A stretch of 64,000 nucleotides of DNA from ASV31 sp965229765. GTDB lineage: Bacteria > Pseudomonadota > Alphaproteobacteria > Rhodobacterales > Rhodobacteraceae. The notes beneath the pieces were generated by a model. It searched no databases, was not told the DNA's origin, and was given only the letters and a program-made list of their open reading frames with translations. The stretch is taken from the NCBI GenBank assembly GCA_965229765.1, contig CBDDJT010000002.1, forward strand, positions 310,001-374,000. The letters run 5' to 3'. Of this stretch, positions 43,228-52,108 are shown one piece after another. Made by a program: the position numbers and the translations under genes. Positions within the stretch are counted from its first letter, which is position 1. Every line of letters starts with the position of its first letter.

Positions 43228-43956
43228 CTAGCCTGCGGAGTCGTCGAAATAATCCCGGTTCGCGGCGATCAGATCCGACAGCGTCGCCAGAACCCGCCGC
43301 AAATGCCGGCGCGTCCGGTCCAGCGCCTGTTCAGTCAGGCCGTTCTTGATCGCCTCGTAGATGCCTTCGTGTTCGGCAAGAAGCTGCGCCATATGGTCGG
43401 CGTTATCCAGCGACAGCACACGGAGCCGGTCCAGCGCCGCCTTCTCCCTAAGCAGCAGCCCACCCACGCGCTCAAAGCCCGTGGCCTCGCCCAGAAGGGC
43501 ATGAAACCGGTCGTCGAGCTGCTGGAATTCAAGCTTCTCTCCGGATGCCACAGCCGTCCGCTGACGCGACAGCACCCACTCCAGCGCCTGGGTTGAGTCG
43601 TCTGGCAGGCCCTCGGTACACAGCCGCTGGACCACAGCAACCTCAAGCGCTTCACGCAGGAATTGCGCGCCCTGGATTTGGTGTTCCGAGAGCTTGGACA
43701 CATAGGTGCCGCGGCTTGGCCATGTCAGGATCAGCCCGTCGTCGCGCAGTTGGGCAAAGGCCTCGCGCACCGGTGTGCGACTGGCACCGAAAATCTGCCC
43801 CACCTCGTTTTCCGAAATCATCGCGCCGGGCGTGATGCTCATGTTCAGGATCGCGGACTTGAGAGCTGAGGCGATCTGTTCCGCTGCCGGGCGCGACAAG
43901 TCAAGCGTCGCCACAGGAAGGGACGCAACATCGATGCTCGCCAGTTTCTGTTTCAC
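43228..43956 (-). CDS. GntR-family transcriptional regulator (FCD domain)
   Basis: This 242-residue regulator has an N-terminal winged HTH (AEQIASALKSAILNMSITPGAMISENEVGQIFGASRTPVREAF) and a helical FadR-C/FCD effector domain with metal-type His residues (DRFHALLGEA, EHEGIYEAIKNG, RRHLRRVL). The start is taken as GTG 43956, with GAGGG at proper distance. The longer ATG at 44049 would put the ATACCGGTAT operator inside the coding sequence. First gene of the hexuronate operon; inferred repressor released by a uronate intermediate. Confidence 0.92.
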   Translation of the reverse strand: MKQKLASIDVASLPVATLDLSRPAAEQIASALKSAILNMSITPGAMISENEVGQIFGASRTPVREAFAQLRDDGLILTWPSRGTYVSKLSEHQIQGAQFLREALEVAVVQRLCTEGLPDDSTQALEWVLSRQRTAVASGEKLEFQQLDDRFHALLGEATGFERVGGLLLREKAALDRLRVLSLDNADHMAQLLAEHEGIYEAIKNGLTEQALDRTRRHLRRVLATLSDLIAANRDYFDDSAG

Positions 43957-43993
43957 TTGAACATTCCCTCGGCTTAGGATTTCCACTTCCAGT

Positions 43994-44003
43994 ATACCGG
44001 TAT
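43994..44003. promoter_or_regulatory. GntR-type operator in the gntR / Gfo-Idh-MocA divergent region
   Basis: A perfect ATACCGGTAT palindrome identical to the one before uxuA, 38 bp upstream of the gntR GTG start and 70 bp upstream of the divergent oxidoreductase. It could control both directions. Confidence 0.75.
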
Positions 44004-44072
44004 GTAAGATATTGACAACCCGCAACTCACTATGGCTGATTGCCGTCAAGGCAGCGTGTGGGGTTCGTCTTG

Positions 44073-45122
44073 ATGGAAAATGAGATACCGAAACGGGCGG
44101 TCCTGATCGGTGCGGGCATGGTGGCGCGCACTCATGTGGCGGCCAGTGCCGATGCGCTCGGCGTCGCCTTGCACGGTATCCAGTCGCGCAACCCGGACCG
44201 GGCCGGAAATCTGGCCCGGCAGGCCGAGGCTCTGACCGGCGCGCCCGTCTTGGTCTATCCGGATCTGGATGCGGTGGTCGCCGATCCCGACGTGGATTTC
44301 GCCATCGTCCTGACGCCGCCGAACGCGCGCGCCGAAATCATCCGGCCGCTGGCCGACGCGGGCAAGCACATCCTTGTGGAAAAACCCGTTGGCCGCACCG
44401 CCGCCGAGGCGCGGGAGGTCGTGGGGATCTGCCGAAAGGCGGGGGTTCGGCTTGGCGTCGTCTTCCAGCACCGCATGCGGGCGGCCTCGCTCAAGGCGGC
44501 CGAATTGGTCGCCGGCGGCACGCTTGGCTCGCTTGGGCTGGTCGAGATCGCCGTGCCTTGGTGGCGGGATCAGAGCTATTATGACGCGCCGGGGCGCGGT
44601 ACCTACGCACGCGACGGGGGCGGGGTGCTGATCAGCCAGGCGATCCACACGATCGACCTTGCGCTTTCGCTTGCCGGGCCGGTCTTGGCGGTGCGCGCCA
44701 TGGCGGCGACAACCAGCTTTCACCAGATGGAAGCCGAGGATTTTGTGACCGCCGGGTTGCAATTCGCGAACGGTGCGGCGGGATCGCTGATCGCAAGCAC
44801 GGCCAGCTTTCCCGGCGAAGCCGAATCCGTGACCCTGCATTTCGACAAGGCCAGTTTGCGGCTGCATTCGGGGCAGTTGCGCGTCAATTGGCGCGACGGC
44901 CGCGAAACCACGTTCGGCGCGGCGGGCGGCACCGGGGGCGGAGCCGATCCGATGGCCTTCACCCATGCGTGGCACCAAAGCGTGATCGAGGATTTCGCGG
45001 CCGCCCTCACCGAGGGGCGCGCACCAGCCATCACCGGCGAGGATGCCCTCGCCGCCCATGATCTCATCGATGCCATCACCACATCTGCCCAGACAGGCGG
45101 CACTACGGAGTTGACCCCATGA
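44073..45122 (+). CDS. Gfo/Idh/MocA family oxidoreductase 1
   Basis: This 349-residue dehydrogenase has the Rossmann start RAVLIGAGMVARTHV and the catalytic VEKPVGRT motif. DGGGVLISQAIHTIDLALSL carries the conserved His of the active site. The start is set at ATG 44073 (MENEIPKRAV); the longer frame reads antisense of gntR. It is divergent from gntR with the shared operator between them and overlaps the next gene by ATGA. Confidence 0.92.
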   Translation: MENEIPKRAVLIGAGMVARTHVAASADALGVALHGIQSRNPDRAGNLARQAEALTGAPVLVYPDLDAVVADPDVDFAIVLTPPNARAEIIRPLADAGKHILVEKPVGRTAAEAREVVGICRKAGVRLGVVFQHRMRAASLKAAELVAGGTLGSLGLVEIAVPWWRDQSYYDAPGRGTYARDGGGVLISQAIHTIDLALSLAGPVLAVRAMAATTSFHQMEAEDFVTAGLQFANGAAGSLIASTASFPGEAESVTLHFDKASLRLHSGQLRVNWRDGRETTFGAAGGTGGGADPMAFTHAWHQSVIEDFAAALTEGRAPAITGEDALAAHDLIDAITTSAQTGGTTELTP

Positions 45123-46129
45123 CCACCGTTCGATTTGCGGCCATAGGAATTGATCACCGCCACATCTACGGCATGGCCGCCAACCTGATCGACGCCGGCG
45201 CCGAGTTCGCGGGTTGGTGGACCGACGGCCACCCGAACACCGAAAAGGGGTTCGTCACGCGGTTCGCGGACGTGCCGCGCATCGACAGCGCCGAGGCGCT
45301 GCTGGCCGATCCTTCGATCGACCTTGTGGTTCTGGCGGGCATACCGCGCGACCGCACCGGTTGGGCGATAAAGGCGATGGAGGCGGGCAAGGACGTGCTG
45401 ACCGACAAGCCCGGCTGCACCACAACCGACCAGTTGGAGGCCCTGAAGGCAACGGTCGCACGCACTGGACGCATCTGGTCCATCGATTTTTCCGAACGGT
45501 TCGAGGTCCCCGCGGTTACCCGCGCCGCCGAACTGGTGGCCGAAGGCGCGATCGGGCGGGTGATCCAGACCCTTGGCATCGGGCCGCACCGCCTGAACCG
45601 CGAGACCCGCCCCGACTGGTTCTTCGACCGCGCGGCCTACGGTGGAATCCTCACCGATCTCGCAAGCCATCAGATCGACCAGTTCCTGTTCTTCACCGGG
45701 TCGATCGATGCGGAGGTGACCCTCGCCCAGGTCGGCAACTACGCCAACCCCGACGATCCGGGGCTTCAAGATTTCGGAGAGATTGCCCTGCGCAGCGACC
45801 GAGGCCACGGATACATTCGCGTCGACTGGTATACCCCCGACGCTCTGCCTACCTGGGGCGACGGGCGGCTGACGATACTGGGAACCGAAGGCTACATCGA
45901 ACTGCGAAAGTACGTCGATGTCGGCAGCGAGGGCACCGACCACCTGATCCTCGTCAACGCGCAGCGTTGCGAGAAAATCGACGCATCAGGTGCCCCGCTT
46001 ACGTTCTTTTCTGGGTTCCTTGCGGACCTGAACGACCGCACCGAGGCCGCGATGACCCAGGCCCATGTCTTCAAGGTTTGCGAGCTCTCCCTGAAGGCGC
46101 AAGCCATGGCCGAGGGCACCGCCACGTGA
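45119..46129 (+). CDS. Gfo/Idh/MocA family oxidoreductase 2
   Basis: This 336-residue protein starts VRFAAIGIDHRHIYGMAANLI, a variant of the nucleotide motif in which GxGxxG is replaced (AIGIDHRH). TDKPGCTT takes the place of the EKP motif. GGILTDLASHQIDQFLFF holds the expected His. Such GIDHRH members are a recognised subset of the family. Overlapping ATGA and GTGA junctions tie it to both neighbours. Confidence 0.9.
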   Translation: MTTVRFAAIGIDHRHIYGMAANLIDAGAEFAGWWTDGHPNTEKGFVTRFADVPRIDSAEALLADPSIDLVVLAGIPRDRTGWAIKAMEAGKDVLTDKPGCTTTDQLEALKATVARTGRIWSIDFSERFEVPAVTRAAELVAEGAIGRVIQTLGIGPHRLNRETRPDWFFDRAAYGGILTDLASHQIDQFLFFTGSIDAEVTLAQVGNYANPDDPGLQDFGEIALRSDRGHGYIRVDWYTPDALPTWGDGRLTILGTEGYIELRKYVDVGSEGTDHLILVNAQRCEKIDASGAPLTFFSGFLADLNDRTEAAMTQAHVFKVCELSLKAQAMAEGTAT

Positions 46130-47190
46130 TCCGTGTTGCCATCATCGGCGCGGGCATCGGCGTAGAGCATCTCGCGGGCTACCGCGTTCTTCCGGATCGC
46201 TTTCGCGTCGCGGTGCTGTGCGATCTGGACAAGGACCGCGCGCAGAATGCTACCGGCGGCGATCCCGCGATTGCGATTTCGGACGATTTGGAGGCCGTGC
46301 TGGTCGACCCCAACATTGACCTGATCGACGTGTGTCTGCCGCCGCATCTGCATGTCCCAGTGACTCTACGTGCGCTGGAGGCCGGCAAGCACGCGATCTG
46401 CGAGAAACCGGTCGCCCTTTCCTTGGCCGAAGCCGATGCGTTGCAGATCGCCATCGACACAACCGGCAAGCAAGTCTTTCCCGTCTTCCAGTATCGCTAT
46501 GGCAGGGCCATGTCGCAGCTTCTGGCGCTGATCCATGCCGGGCTGGCGGGCAAGGCCTATGTGGCCGGCCTGGAAACCCATTGGAACCGGGATGCCGCCT
46601 ATTATGCGGTGCCGTGGCGCGGCACCCACGCAGGCGAAGCCGGCGGCGCGATCTTGGGCCACGCGATTCATGCCCATGACCTGCTGTGCCACGTCCTGGG
46701 GCCCGTGGCGCAGGTTTTTGCCATGACCGATACACGGGTCAACGAGATCGAGACCGAGGATTGCGCGGCGGTGACGTTTCGCATGGCAAGCGGCGCGGTG
46801 GCGACCAGTTCGATCACGCTCGGCGCCGGCGACGACACCACACGCCTGCGGTTCTGCTTCGAAGGGTTCTCCGCCGAAAGCGGCCGCGCGCCCTACAAGC
46901 CGGCCCAGGACACCTGGCACTTCACTGCCCGCGCGCCGATCACCCAGGACCGGATCAACGCGGTGCTGGACAAGGTGCCCGAAGGTCCTGCTGGCTTTGC
47001 CGGATACCTGGAGGCGATCGCGGACGCGCTGGCCGGAGACGACAGTAGGGCGGTGACATTGACCGACGGCCGCCGGTCCATAGAACTGGTGACCGCGATC
47101 TACATGTCGGCACGCAGCGGCAACATGGTGCAGTTGCCCCTGCCCGCGGACAGTGCGCTCTATCGGTGCTGGATACCCGACCCGAATTGA
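46126..47190 (+). CDS. Gfo/Idh/MocA family oxidoreductase 3
   Basis: This 354-residue protein begins at GTG 46126, overlapping the previous stop (GTGA). VIRVAIIGAGIGVEHLAGY is a complete Rossmann motif, CEKPVALSLAEA is the catalytic segment and GGAILGHAIHAHDLLCHVLG carries the active-site His residues. The much longer in-frame reading upstream is the shadow of oxidoreductase 2. Last gene of the array. Confidence 0.92.
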   Translation: MIRVAIIGAGIGVEHLAGYRVLPDRFRVAVLCDLDKDRAQNATGGDPAIAISDDLEAVLVDPNIDLIDVCLPPHLHVPVTLRALEAGKHAICEKPVALSLAEADALQIAIDTTGKQVFPVFQYRYGRAMSQLLALIHAGLAGKAYVAGLETHWNRDAAYYAVPWRGTHAGEAGGAILGHAIHAHDLLCHVLGPVAQVFAMTDTRVNEIETEDCAAVTFRMASGAVATSSITLGAGDDTTRLRFCFEGFSAESGRAPYKPAQDTWHFTARAPITQDRINAVLDKVPEGPAGFAGYLEAIADALAGDDSRAVTLTDGRRSIELVTAIYMSARSGNMVQLPLPADSALYRCWIPDPN

Positions 47191-47465
47191 AGGACGGACG
47201 GGCTTCACGGTTGAAGGCTTGCCAGCCGGAATGCCCGCCCGGACATCGCCGCAGACCGCGGCGCACTGCGCCGGTCGCGGGGCTGGCACAGGCGACCAAC
47301 CGCGACCAGTGCATCCTTGCACGGATAGTCCCAAGCGCGGATACCCGTGCCATCAGTTGTGGACAGCACGGTTCGCGCGGTACATCGTCGATCAGCGGCG
47401 AAAGATTGCCGCCGACCGCGCCTTTCAGCATTCTGCGTCGATATCGCCGCGCACCTCGTGGGGCA
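47191..47465. other. Convergent intergenic interval
   Basis: About 275 bp between two convergent genes. No gene and no convincing terminator hairpin with a T-run is visible. Confidence 0.5.
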
Positions 47466-48269
47466 TCACCCGGGTTCCCTCTCGTTCTCGTCCAGCTCGA
47501 TCACCTCGACACCTCGGGTGTCCCATCGCGGATGATCCTTGAGAAGCCGCGGCTCCCGGTCGTCCCAGACCGCCATCGTGTCGTCGCGATGATAATGAAC
47601 CGAGTAGGCATAGCGCGGCTGATCCGTCCGGTTGGCCCCGCTGCCGTGCACTGTCAGACGGGAGAACGCGACCGCGTCCCCGGCCCGCATCCGGACCGGA
47701 AGATAGGTTCCGATGTCATCGCCCAGCGACTGGTGATGATCTCCGTCACCCGCGTTCTTCGACTGGATCGTGCCATCCAGATGGGATCGCGGCTTGATGC
47801 AAAGGCAGCCGTTCTCAGGCGTCATGTCCACCAGTGCGACCCAGATGTTCACGCCGCCAAGCCCATTGGCGAACCGGGTATAGTTGTTGTCCTGATGAAA
47901 GTGGAACTTGCCACCACCGCCGCCGCTTTTGACGGCGGTGAACGAGTAGTAAAGGCTCGATTCCGCTTCGAGAAGCTGTTCCGCAAGCGCGCGCAGGCGG
48001 CTGCTGTTGACGAGCATGTCGATGGTGCTGCCGTTCAGGTACTGCGCCGTCTGCAGAAGCTTGGACCTCGCACCGGTCGAGTTGCACAGGGCTGAATCCG
48101 ATACGCCAAGATCGTTCATGATCCGGTGCAAATCCGCGCGGGCCGCAGCGGTAGCGAGATCGTTCAGCAGGTTTGGAAGCAGAATCCAGCCTTCCGCTTT
48201 GTAGGATTCGATCTCCATCTGGTCGAGATCGTACTTCGAGACGGTCTCGAATTCAGCTTTGTCCTTCAT
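47466..48269 (-). CDS. Phytanoyl-CoA dioxygenase (PhyH) family protein
   Basis: This 267-residue Fe(II)/2-oxoglutarate-dependent oxygenase has the facial triad H125-Q-D127 (KFHFHQDNNYT) and H208 (LTVHGSGAN). PENGCLCIKPRSHLDG and MRAGDAVAFS are typical PhyH surroundings. The ATG at 48269 follows CAGGAGAC. Family members hydroxylate acyl-CoAs, amino acids, ectoine or phosphonates; no specificity can be read here. It is divergent from the AraC regulator (132 nt), which may control it. Confidence 0.9.
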   Translation of the reverse strand: MKDKAEFETVSKYDLDQMEIESYKAEGWILLPNLLNDLATAAARADLHRIMNDLGVSDSALCNSTGARSKLLQTAQYLNGSTIDMLVNSSRLRALAEQLLEAESSLYYSFTAVKSGGGGGKFHFHQDNNYTRFANGLGGVNIWVALVDMTPENGCLCIKPRSHLDGTIQSKNAGDGDHHQSLGDDIGTYLPVRMRAGDAVAFSRLTVHGSGANRTDQPRYAYSVHYHRDDTMAVWDDREPRLLKDHPRWDTRGVEVIELDENEREPG

Positions 48270-48401
48270 GGGTGTCTCCTGTTGGCAGGGAGTTTTCGCC
48301 AGCATCCAAAGGGAATTGCCGGGCTACGCCAGACGGTTTTCGATCAGATACGAAGGGTTTCCAATGGACGAACTGGATAAAGGTTTGTACGAAATGATCA
48401 C

Positions 48402-49175
48402 ATGGATCCCGACATCACCTTCATGCATTGCAACTTCATCCCGGCCTGCCGCGCCAGGATCGACAAGGTCTACAAAGGCTACGTCTCGATTCAGATGATG
48501 GATTCGGGTTCCGTCAGCCTGTCCTACGATGACCAGACGTACACGCTGAACGGCGCATGGGTCTGGGCGGCGTGGCCGGGGCCGCACATTCGCTTCCACG
48601 CCGTGCCGGAACGCGGCTTCTGGCGCCACCGCTATGTGGCCTTCCGGGGACCGAAGGCGCGCGAACTCGCCGATCGTGGACTGTTCCCATACGCTCCCGT
48701 GCCGGTACCCAACCCCTCGAGCGACACGAAGATCTTCGACGAACTCCTAAAGTATGCCTCGCGCATCGATCCGCTCGGCAGGGAGTTGGCACTCCAGCAC
48801 CTCGAGCTTTTTCTGAACCGGCTTCGCGACAATGCGGAAGAGAGCAGGAATTTGGACCGGATAGAGCATGAAGTGCGTCTGCGACTTCTTCAGTCGGCGG
48901 AGAAAACGCCTGAGTATTCAAGGATCGCTGCGGATCTCGGGATGGCGGAAAGCACGCTGCGCCGGCGCTTCTTCAAGGCAACGGGCAAGTCCGTGCACTC
49001 CTTTTTCATCGAAGAGCGGATCGGAGAAGCCCGTACACTCCTGGCCACCTCGGATCTCTCGGTGAAACAAGTGTCCGAGAGGTTGGGATACAGCGACGTG
49101 TATTATTTTACGCGGCAGTTCAAGAACTACGTCGGAACGCCACCGGGCGCTTTCCGCAAAAGCATTCAAGCCTGA
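48402..49175 (+). CDS. AraC-family transcriptional regulator
   Basis: This 257-residue regulator has an N-terminal cupin-like sensor (about 1-110) and a C-terminal double HTH: EYSRIAADLGMAESTLRRRFFKATGKSVHSFFIEERI and LSVKQVSERLGYSDVYYFTRQFKNYVGTPPGAFR. It is divergent from the PhyH dioxygenase and likely its regulator. Its ribosome site is weak. Confidence 0.92.
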   Translation: MDPDITFMHCNFIPACRARIDKVYKGYVSIQMMDSGSVSLSYDDQTYTLNGAWVWAAWPGPHIRFHAVPERGFWRHRYVAFRGPKARELADRGLFPYAPVPVPNPSSDTKIFDELLKYASRIDPLGRELALQHLELFLNRLRDNAEESRNLDRIEHEVRLRLLQSAEKTPEYSRIAADLGMAESTLRRRFFKATGKSVHSFFIEERIGEARTLLATSDLSVKQVSERLGYSDVYYFTRQFKNYVGTPPGAFRKSIQA

Positions 49176-49334
49176 TCGTGATGGCGCATCCATCATTTGA
49201 ACTCGTCGCTGAAATTGCTTGTCGCCAGGTCGGCCTCCTTGCCGCAAAGTTAGGCGGCGAAGCGTCTGCAAATCCAGGGGCACCTCAGGCCTTGATTTAT
49301 GCCTCATCAGAAATCCGGTTCCGACCTGGACTGG

Positions 49335-49571
49335 ACCTGTCACTCCACGCACCACGAATAGGTTCAGACCCACGGGCGGGGTGATCATGCCCATCTCGAT
49401 CACGGTGGCCGCGGTAACGCCGACCCGGGTGTTCAGGCCCGAAAGGTCATCGATACTCTCGACCTGCTTGCAGGCCATCCGCAGCAGGTCCGGCGCGTTG
49501 TTCCACAAGGCAACCAGGACAGCCGCCCCCAAGGAATGCGGCCATTCCGTTTGAAAGCGCGGTCCGAGCAA
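49335..49571 (-). pseudogene. TRAP transporter debris (binding-protein and DctM pieces joined)
   Basis: On the minus strand a frame reads NAPDLLRMACKQVESIDDLSGL, which resembles a TRAP-type binding protein, and directly continues TAATVIEMGMITPPVGLNLF, a DctM C-terminal hallmark. These parts normally sit in different genes, so a deletion has fused them. No start or complete gene is present, and downstream the frame reads antisense of the AraC gene. It is decayed, unrelated in sequence to the dctM piece at 9969. Confidence 0.6.
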
Positions 49572-49783
49572 GCAGCGGCCTGCGCCGGACCTGCGATGCC
49601 CTTGCTCTGGGCCAATTCGAAACCGGGGGGAGTACCACCAGGGTGTCCCATTTCGCGGTCGTCGCAGCTCCGGCAGGTCTTAAGCGTCTATACAAACCCT
49701 GCTGTACCCAGTATCGCGCAAGATCTCCTCACGGCGACAGCGCCGCAAGGCCGACACTTCCTGCAGAGAAAAGACCTGGAACC

Positions 49784-51796
49784 TTGAAAAAAACGATCGC
49801 AGATGCGCTGGCTCGCAAGGGCTACGATGTATTGACGCCCGTTCAGAAGGCTGTGACCCGATCTGAACTGGATGGACGGGACCTCTTGGTCTCGGCGCAG
49901 ACCGGTTCGGGCAAGACGATTGGCTTTGGGCTGGCGATTGCCTCGACCTTGCTGGCGGAGGACGACACGTTCGGGCCGTCAGGCGCTCCCTTGGCCCTGA
50001 TCATCGCGCCGACACGCGAACTCGCGATGCAGGTCAAACGAGAGCTTGGCTGGCTGTATGCAGACGCTGGCGCTGTTCTGGCGTCCTGCGTCGGCGGCAT
50101 GGACATGCGCGACGAACGCCGCGACTTGGCGCGCGGGGCCCACATCGTCGTGGCCACGCCGGGTCGGCTGCGCGACCACATCATGCGCGGGTCGATCGAC
50201 CTTTCGGCGGTCCGTTGTGTCGTGCTGGACGAAGCGGATGAAATGCTGGACCTCGGGTTTCGCGAAGACTTGGAATTCATTCTGGAGGAAACGCCGCAGA
50301 CGCGCCAAACGCTGATGTTTTCCGCCACCGTCCCCACTGCAATCGCCAGGCTCGCGCAAAGCTATCAACGCAACGCAGAGCGGATCTCGACCGTTGCCGA
50401 GCAGTCGCAACATACCGATATCGAGTACCGCGCCATGATGGTTACGGCGCGCGACGGCGAAAACGCGGTCATCAATGTCCTGCGATACTACGAGGCCCCG
50501 AATGCGCTTGTGTTTTGCAATACCCGGGCCATGGTCGCACGCCTGACGACGCGTCTGTCGAACCGTGGCTTTTCAGTCGTGGCCTTGTCGGGGGAACTCA
50601 CCCAAAGCGAACGGTCCAATGCGTTGCAAGCGATGCGGGACGGACGCGCCCGGGTATGTGTCGCAACGGATGTTGCCGCCCGCGGCATCGACCTGCCCAA
50701 TCTCGATCTTGTGGTTCACGCTGAATTGCCCGGAAGCCATGAAACCCTTCTGCACCGGTCAGGCCGCACCGGTCGCGCGGGCCGCAAGGGTGTCAGCGCA
50801 TTGGTCGTCGTGCCTTCGGCCCGCAAGAAGGCGGAACGCATTCTCAAGTTCGCCAAGCTGACGGCGGATTGGTGCTCGGCACCATCGGCGACCGATGTGG
50901 ATGAGCGCGATCAGCTGCGCATGCTGGCCGCCGACGATTGGCAAGCCGAGATCACGCAAGGAGAGCGCGCGTCGGTCGATCAACTGGTCGAACGGTTCAC
51001 GCCAGAGCAAATCGCCGCCGCCTACCTGCGGCAGTACAAGTTGCGCCATTCCGCGCCCGAAGACCTGAGCCCGATAAGCTCCGAAAAGCCCAGGCCGCGC
51101 GCCAGCTTTGGTCCCAGCGTTTGGTTCTCGCTGTCCGAAGGCCGCAGACAGGCCGCGTCTCCGCGTCATTTGCTGCCCAGGATTTGCAAGGCGGGCGGCC
51201 TGACCAAAGACGACATCGGGGCGATACGCATCGCCGAAGACCTGTCCTATTTCGAAATCCGCGAAATCAGTGTCGCGGGTTTCCTCTCCGCCATTGGCCC
51301 GAAGATGACAATTGAGGGGAAAGCGCAGATCGTTCGCCTCGACAAGGCGCCGGACGTGTCGGCCTTCGAACAGGCCAGGCCAGAGCGCGCACCCAGGGTC
51401 AGGCCGGGACCGGGCAAGGAAGACACGGCGGCCGTTGATTGGAACGATGCGGCCGAACTGCGTCGTCGCAAACCAAAGCCCGGAGACCGCAAGGACGCCA
51501 AGCCCCCAAGGCACAAACTCAAGGCGCAAAGACCTGACGGCACAGGACATCCCACCCCGGGCCACAAGAAAGGCGCAACGCCGGGGGCCAAGGAAACCCC
51601 AAGGGAAAACCCCAAGGCTCGCCACGCGCAGCCGTCAGGCAATCCCACCGGAAAACAGGATGCCAATAAGTCCGCCGACGGTTCCAAGAAGGGCCCGCCG
51701 CCACCGAAAGGCAAGCCCAGCAGCAAGAAGAACCGCGTCCGAGCTGCCGCCAGGAAGACCGGCAATAGTGGGAACTCTGTGCCGAAACGGCGATGA
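49784..51796 (+). CDS. DEAD-box ATP-dependent RNA helicase (DbpA/DeaD-like)
   Basis: This 670-residue helicase has Walker A AQTGSGKT (38-45), PTREL, DEAD (149-152), SAT (180-182) and the second-domain RGID and HRSGRTGRAGRKG motifs. A DbpA-type RNA-binding domain follows (GPSVWFSLSEGRRQ … GFLSAIGP), then a Lys/Pro/Gly-rich disordered tail of about 130 residues. The start is taken as TTG 49784 (LKKTIADALARKGY), where family similarity begins; the ATG at 49643 would run over TRAP debris. It probably unwinds rRNA or mRNA structures in ribosome assembly or cold adaptation. Confidence 0.92.
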   Translation: MKKTIADALARKGYDVLTPVQKAVTRSELDGRDLLVSAQTGSGKTIGFGLAIASTLLAEDDTFGPSGAPLALIIAPTRELAMQVKRELGWLYADAGAVLASCVGGMDMRDERRDLARGAHIVVATPGRLRDHIMRGSIDLSAVRCVVLDEADEMLDLGFREDLEFILEETPQTRQTLMFSATVPTAIARLAQSYQRNAERISTVAEQSQHTDIEYRAMMVTARDGENAVINVLRYYEAPNALVFCNTRAMVARLTTRLSNRGFSVVALSGELTQSERSNALQAMRDGRARVCVATDVAARGIDLPNLDLVVHAELPGSHETLLHRSGRTGRAGRKGVSALVVVPSARKKAERILKFAKLTADWCSAPSATDVDERDQLRMLAADDWQAEITQGERASVDQLVERFTPEQIAAAYLRQYKLRHSAPEDLSPISSEKPRPRASFGPSVWFSLSEGRRQAASPRHLLPRICKAGGLTKDDIGAIRIAEDLSYFEIREISVAGFLSAIGPKMTIEGKAQIVRLDKAPDVSAFEQARPERAPRVRPGPGKEDTAAVDWNDAAELRRRKPKPGDRKDAKPPRHKLKAQRPDGTGHPTPGHKKGATPGAKETPRENPKARHAQPSGNPTGKQDANKSADGSKKGPPPPKGKPSSKKNRVRAAARKTGNSGNSVPKRR

Positions 51797-52108
51797 CACA
51801 AGCGTGGAGCCGGACCACATTCGGCTCTTTGCTGGATGTCGGCCTTTCGGAACGAAACCCGGCTTCAGGTCAAATGGATGTCAGTTATTGACGTCGCGGA
51901 AGACCGAATTGCACTGGCAGCCTGCTTTCGCCCTCCGACCCCGTTGGCCGAACGCGGCATGAACGGGCGAACGGCCTGACCTGCCCCTGCTGGTCCCACA
52001 TTCATGGCCGGAGTCTGACGGCTGGGTCTTGGTGTCCGGCTTGTCCGTCTGGCGCAAGCGCGCCGGGCGCGGAACCTTCAGCGTCCTCGGGCGAACGGCG
52101 CGCTTGCC
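51797..52108. other. Gene-free interval
   Basis: About 310 bp between convergent genes. No recognisable gene, repeat or clear terminator. Confidence 0.5.

Noticed and set aside
45214..47190. 658-residue fused dehydrogenase
   Set aside because: The first 300 codons are a shadow frame of oxidoreductase 2; the real gene starts at GTG 46126.
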